From the NCBI GenBank assembly GCA_017988355.1, contig JAGNRX010000059.1:1-6916 (forward strand): a stretch of 6,916 nt of DNA. The letters are read 5' to 3'. The notes under the pieces are model-generated. The model was not told the DNA's origin and ran no database searches. It saw only the letters and a list, made by a program, of their open reading frames with translations. Position numbers and translations under genes: made by a program. Below, piece by piece: positions 6,262 to 6,916 of this stretch (position 1 is the stretch's first letter; every line of letters begins with the position of its first letter). Source of the DNA: Bacteroidales bacterium (GTDB taxonomy: Bacteria > Bacteroidota > Bacteroidia > Bacteroidales > P3).

Positions 6262-6916
6262 ATGAAATTTGATATAATAATATTAGGATCAGGTCCTGGA
6301 GGATATGTTGCAGCAATCCGTGCAGCACAATTAGGTTATTCTACTGCAATTGTTGAAAGAGAAAAATTAGGTGGCATATGTTTAAATTGGGGATGTATTC
6401 CAACAAAAGCACTCTTAAAATCAGCTCAAGTTTACAACTATCTTAAGCATAGTGAAGATTATGGTATTGAATTGGAAGCAGTAGCTAAACCTAATATGGA
6501 TGCAATTGTAACTCGTAGTAGGACAGTTGCTGAAAACATGAGTAAGGGAGTTGAATTTCTAATGAAAAAGCATAAAATTGAGGTTATAGAAGGAGATGGT
6601 AAGCTTCTTAGTGGTAAAAAACTTGAAGTCAAATTGAAAACTGGAGAAACCGAGGTTTATGAGGCTGATCATGTTATTTTAGCAACAGGAACTCGTTCTA
6701 GGGAACTTCCAAATCTTCCACAAGACGGAAAGAAAATTATTGGATATCGTCAAGCAATGACACTAAGAGAACAACCTCAATCAATGGTTGTTGTCGGTTC
6801 TGGTGCAATTGGAAGTGAGTTCGCACATTTCTATCAATCAATGGGAACACAAGTAACCCTTGTTGAGTTTATGCCAAGTATTGTTCCAAATGAAGATAAA
6901 GAAGTCTCTTCAACTC
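6262..6916 (+). CDS. lpdA: Dihydrolipoyl dehydrogenase (E3), 3' end cut by window
   Basis: Lpd is the FAD-dependent E3 subunit that reoxidises dihydrolipoamide with NAD+ in the pyruvate and 2-oxoglutarate dehydrogenase complexes, the branched-chain complex and the glycine cleavage system. The first 218 codons of an expected 450-470 are present. They include the FAD-binding GSGPGG (9-14), the redox-active disulfide GGICLNWGCIPTKALL (37-52; C40 and C45), the ATGTR motif (141-145) and the NAD-binding GSGAIGSEF (179-187), with the acidic residue E202 ending the next strand, consistent with NAD rather than NADP. The CLNWGC spacing and sequence separate it from glutathione reductase (CVNVGC) and favour Lpd. 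The interface domain with the catalytic His-Glu pair lies beyond the window. The ATG follows A-rich sequence 16 bases after the transporter stop; no separate promoter or terminator is visible, so it is probably co-transcribed. No E1 or E2 gene is in view. Confidence 0.93.
   Translation, partial: MKFDIIILGSGPGGYVAAIRAAQLGYSTAIVEREKLGGICLNWGCIPTKALLKSAQVYNYLKHSEDYGIELEAVAKPNMDAIVTRSRTVAENMSKGVEFLMKKHKIEVIEGDGKLLSGKKLEVKLKTGETEVYEADHVILATGTRSRELPNLPQDGKKIIGYRQAMTLREQPQSMVVVGSGAIGSEFAHFYQSMGTQVTLVEFMPSIVPNEDKEVSST

Noticed and set aside
1..6916. Mobile element, CRISPR array, tRNA/rRNA, toxin-antitoxin or novel defence system
   Set aside because: No transposase, regularly spaced repeat, tRNA cloverleaf, rRNA segment or accessory gene pair was found; every long open region is explained by a known housekeeping family.

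Overview
The window looks like an ordinary chromosomal segment from an AT-rich member of the Bacteroidota. Three things point there: (1) several candidate promoters carry the phylum's -7 element TAnnTTTG; (2) no gene has a convincing Shine-Dalgarno sequence, and start codons instead follow A/T-rich stretches; (3) the proteins have a Bacteroidota flavour, such as the Lpd disulfide motif CLNWGC and the DnaA motif DHATVLHACK. I cannot name a genus.

Layout. Positions 1-850 (minus strand) hold prmC, the release-factor glutamine methyltransferase, complete except for its last few codons. A 102-base divergent spacer (851-952) with a candidate -7 element for each direction leads into ribD (riboflavin deaminase/reductase). 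Five bases later comes a YigZ/IMPACT-family gene, the two forming a likely operon. Positions 2617-3007 are a 391-base, very AT-rich gap upstream of dnaA. It contains an A/T-only inverted repeat, two tandem DnaA-box-like 9-mers and a promoter with two -7 elements in tandem. dnaA (3008-4435) is closed by an intrinsic terminator. Next comes a separate promoter, a 562-residue Na+/phosphate cotransporter-family protein with a PhoU-like tail, and, 16 bases on, the first 218 codons of a dihydrolipoyl dehydrogenase cut by the window end.

Together the genes are housekeeping functions: translation termination, riboflavin (the FMN/FAD precursor), replication initiation, phosphate transport and 2-oxoacid oxidation. 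The only functional thread I see is loose: RibD supplies the flavin pathway and Lpd is a flavoprotein.

I found no mobile element, CRISPR array, RNA gene, toxin-antitoxin pair or defence locus, and no sign of an undescribed system. The parts most worth a second look are the dnaA upstream region, the sense-strand G/C switch at dnaA, and a serine at the first Walker A position of DnaA.
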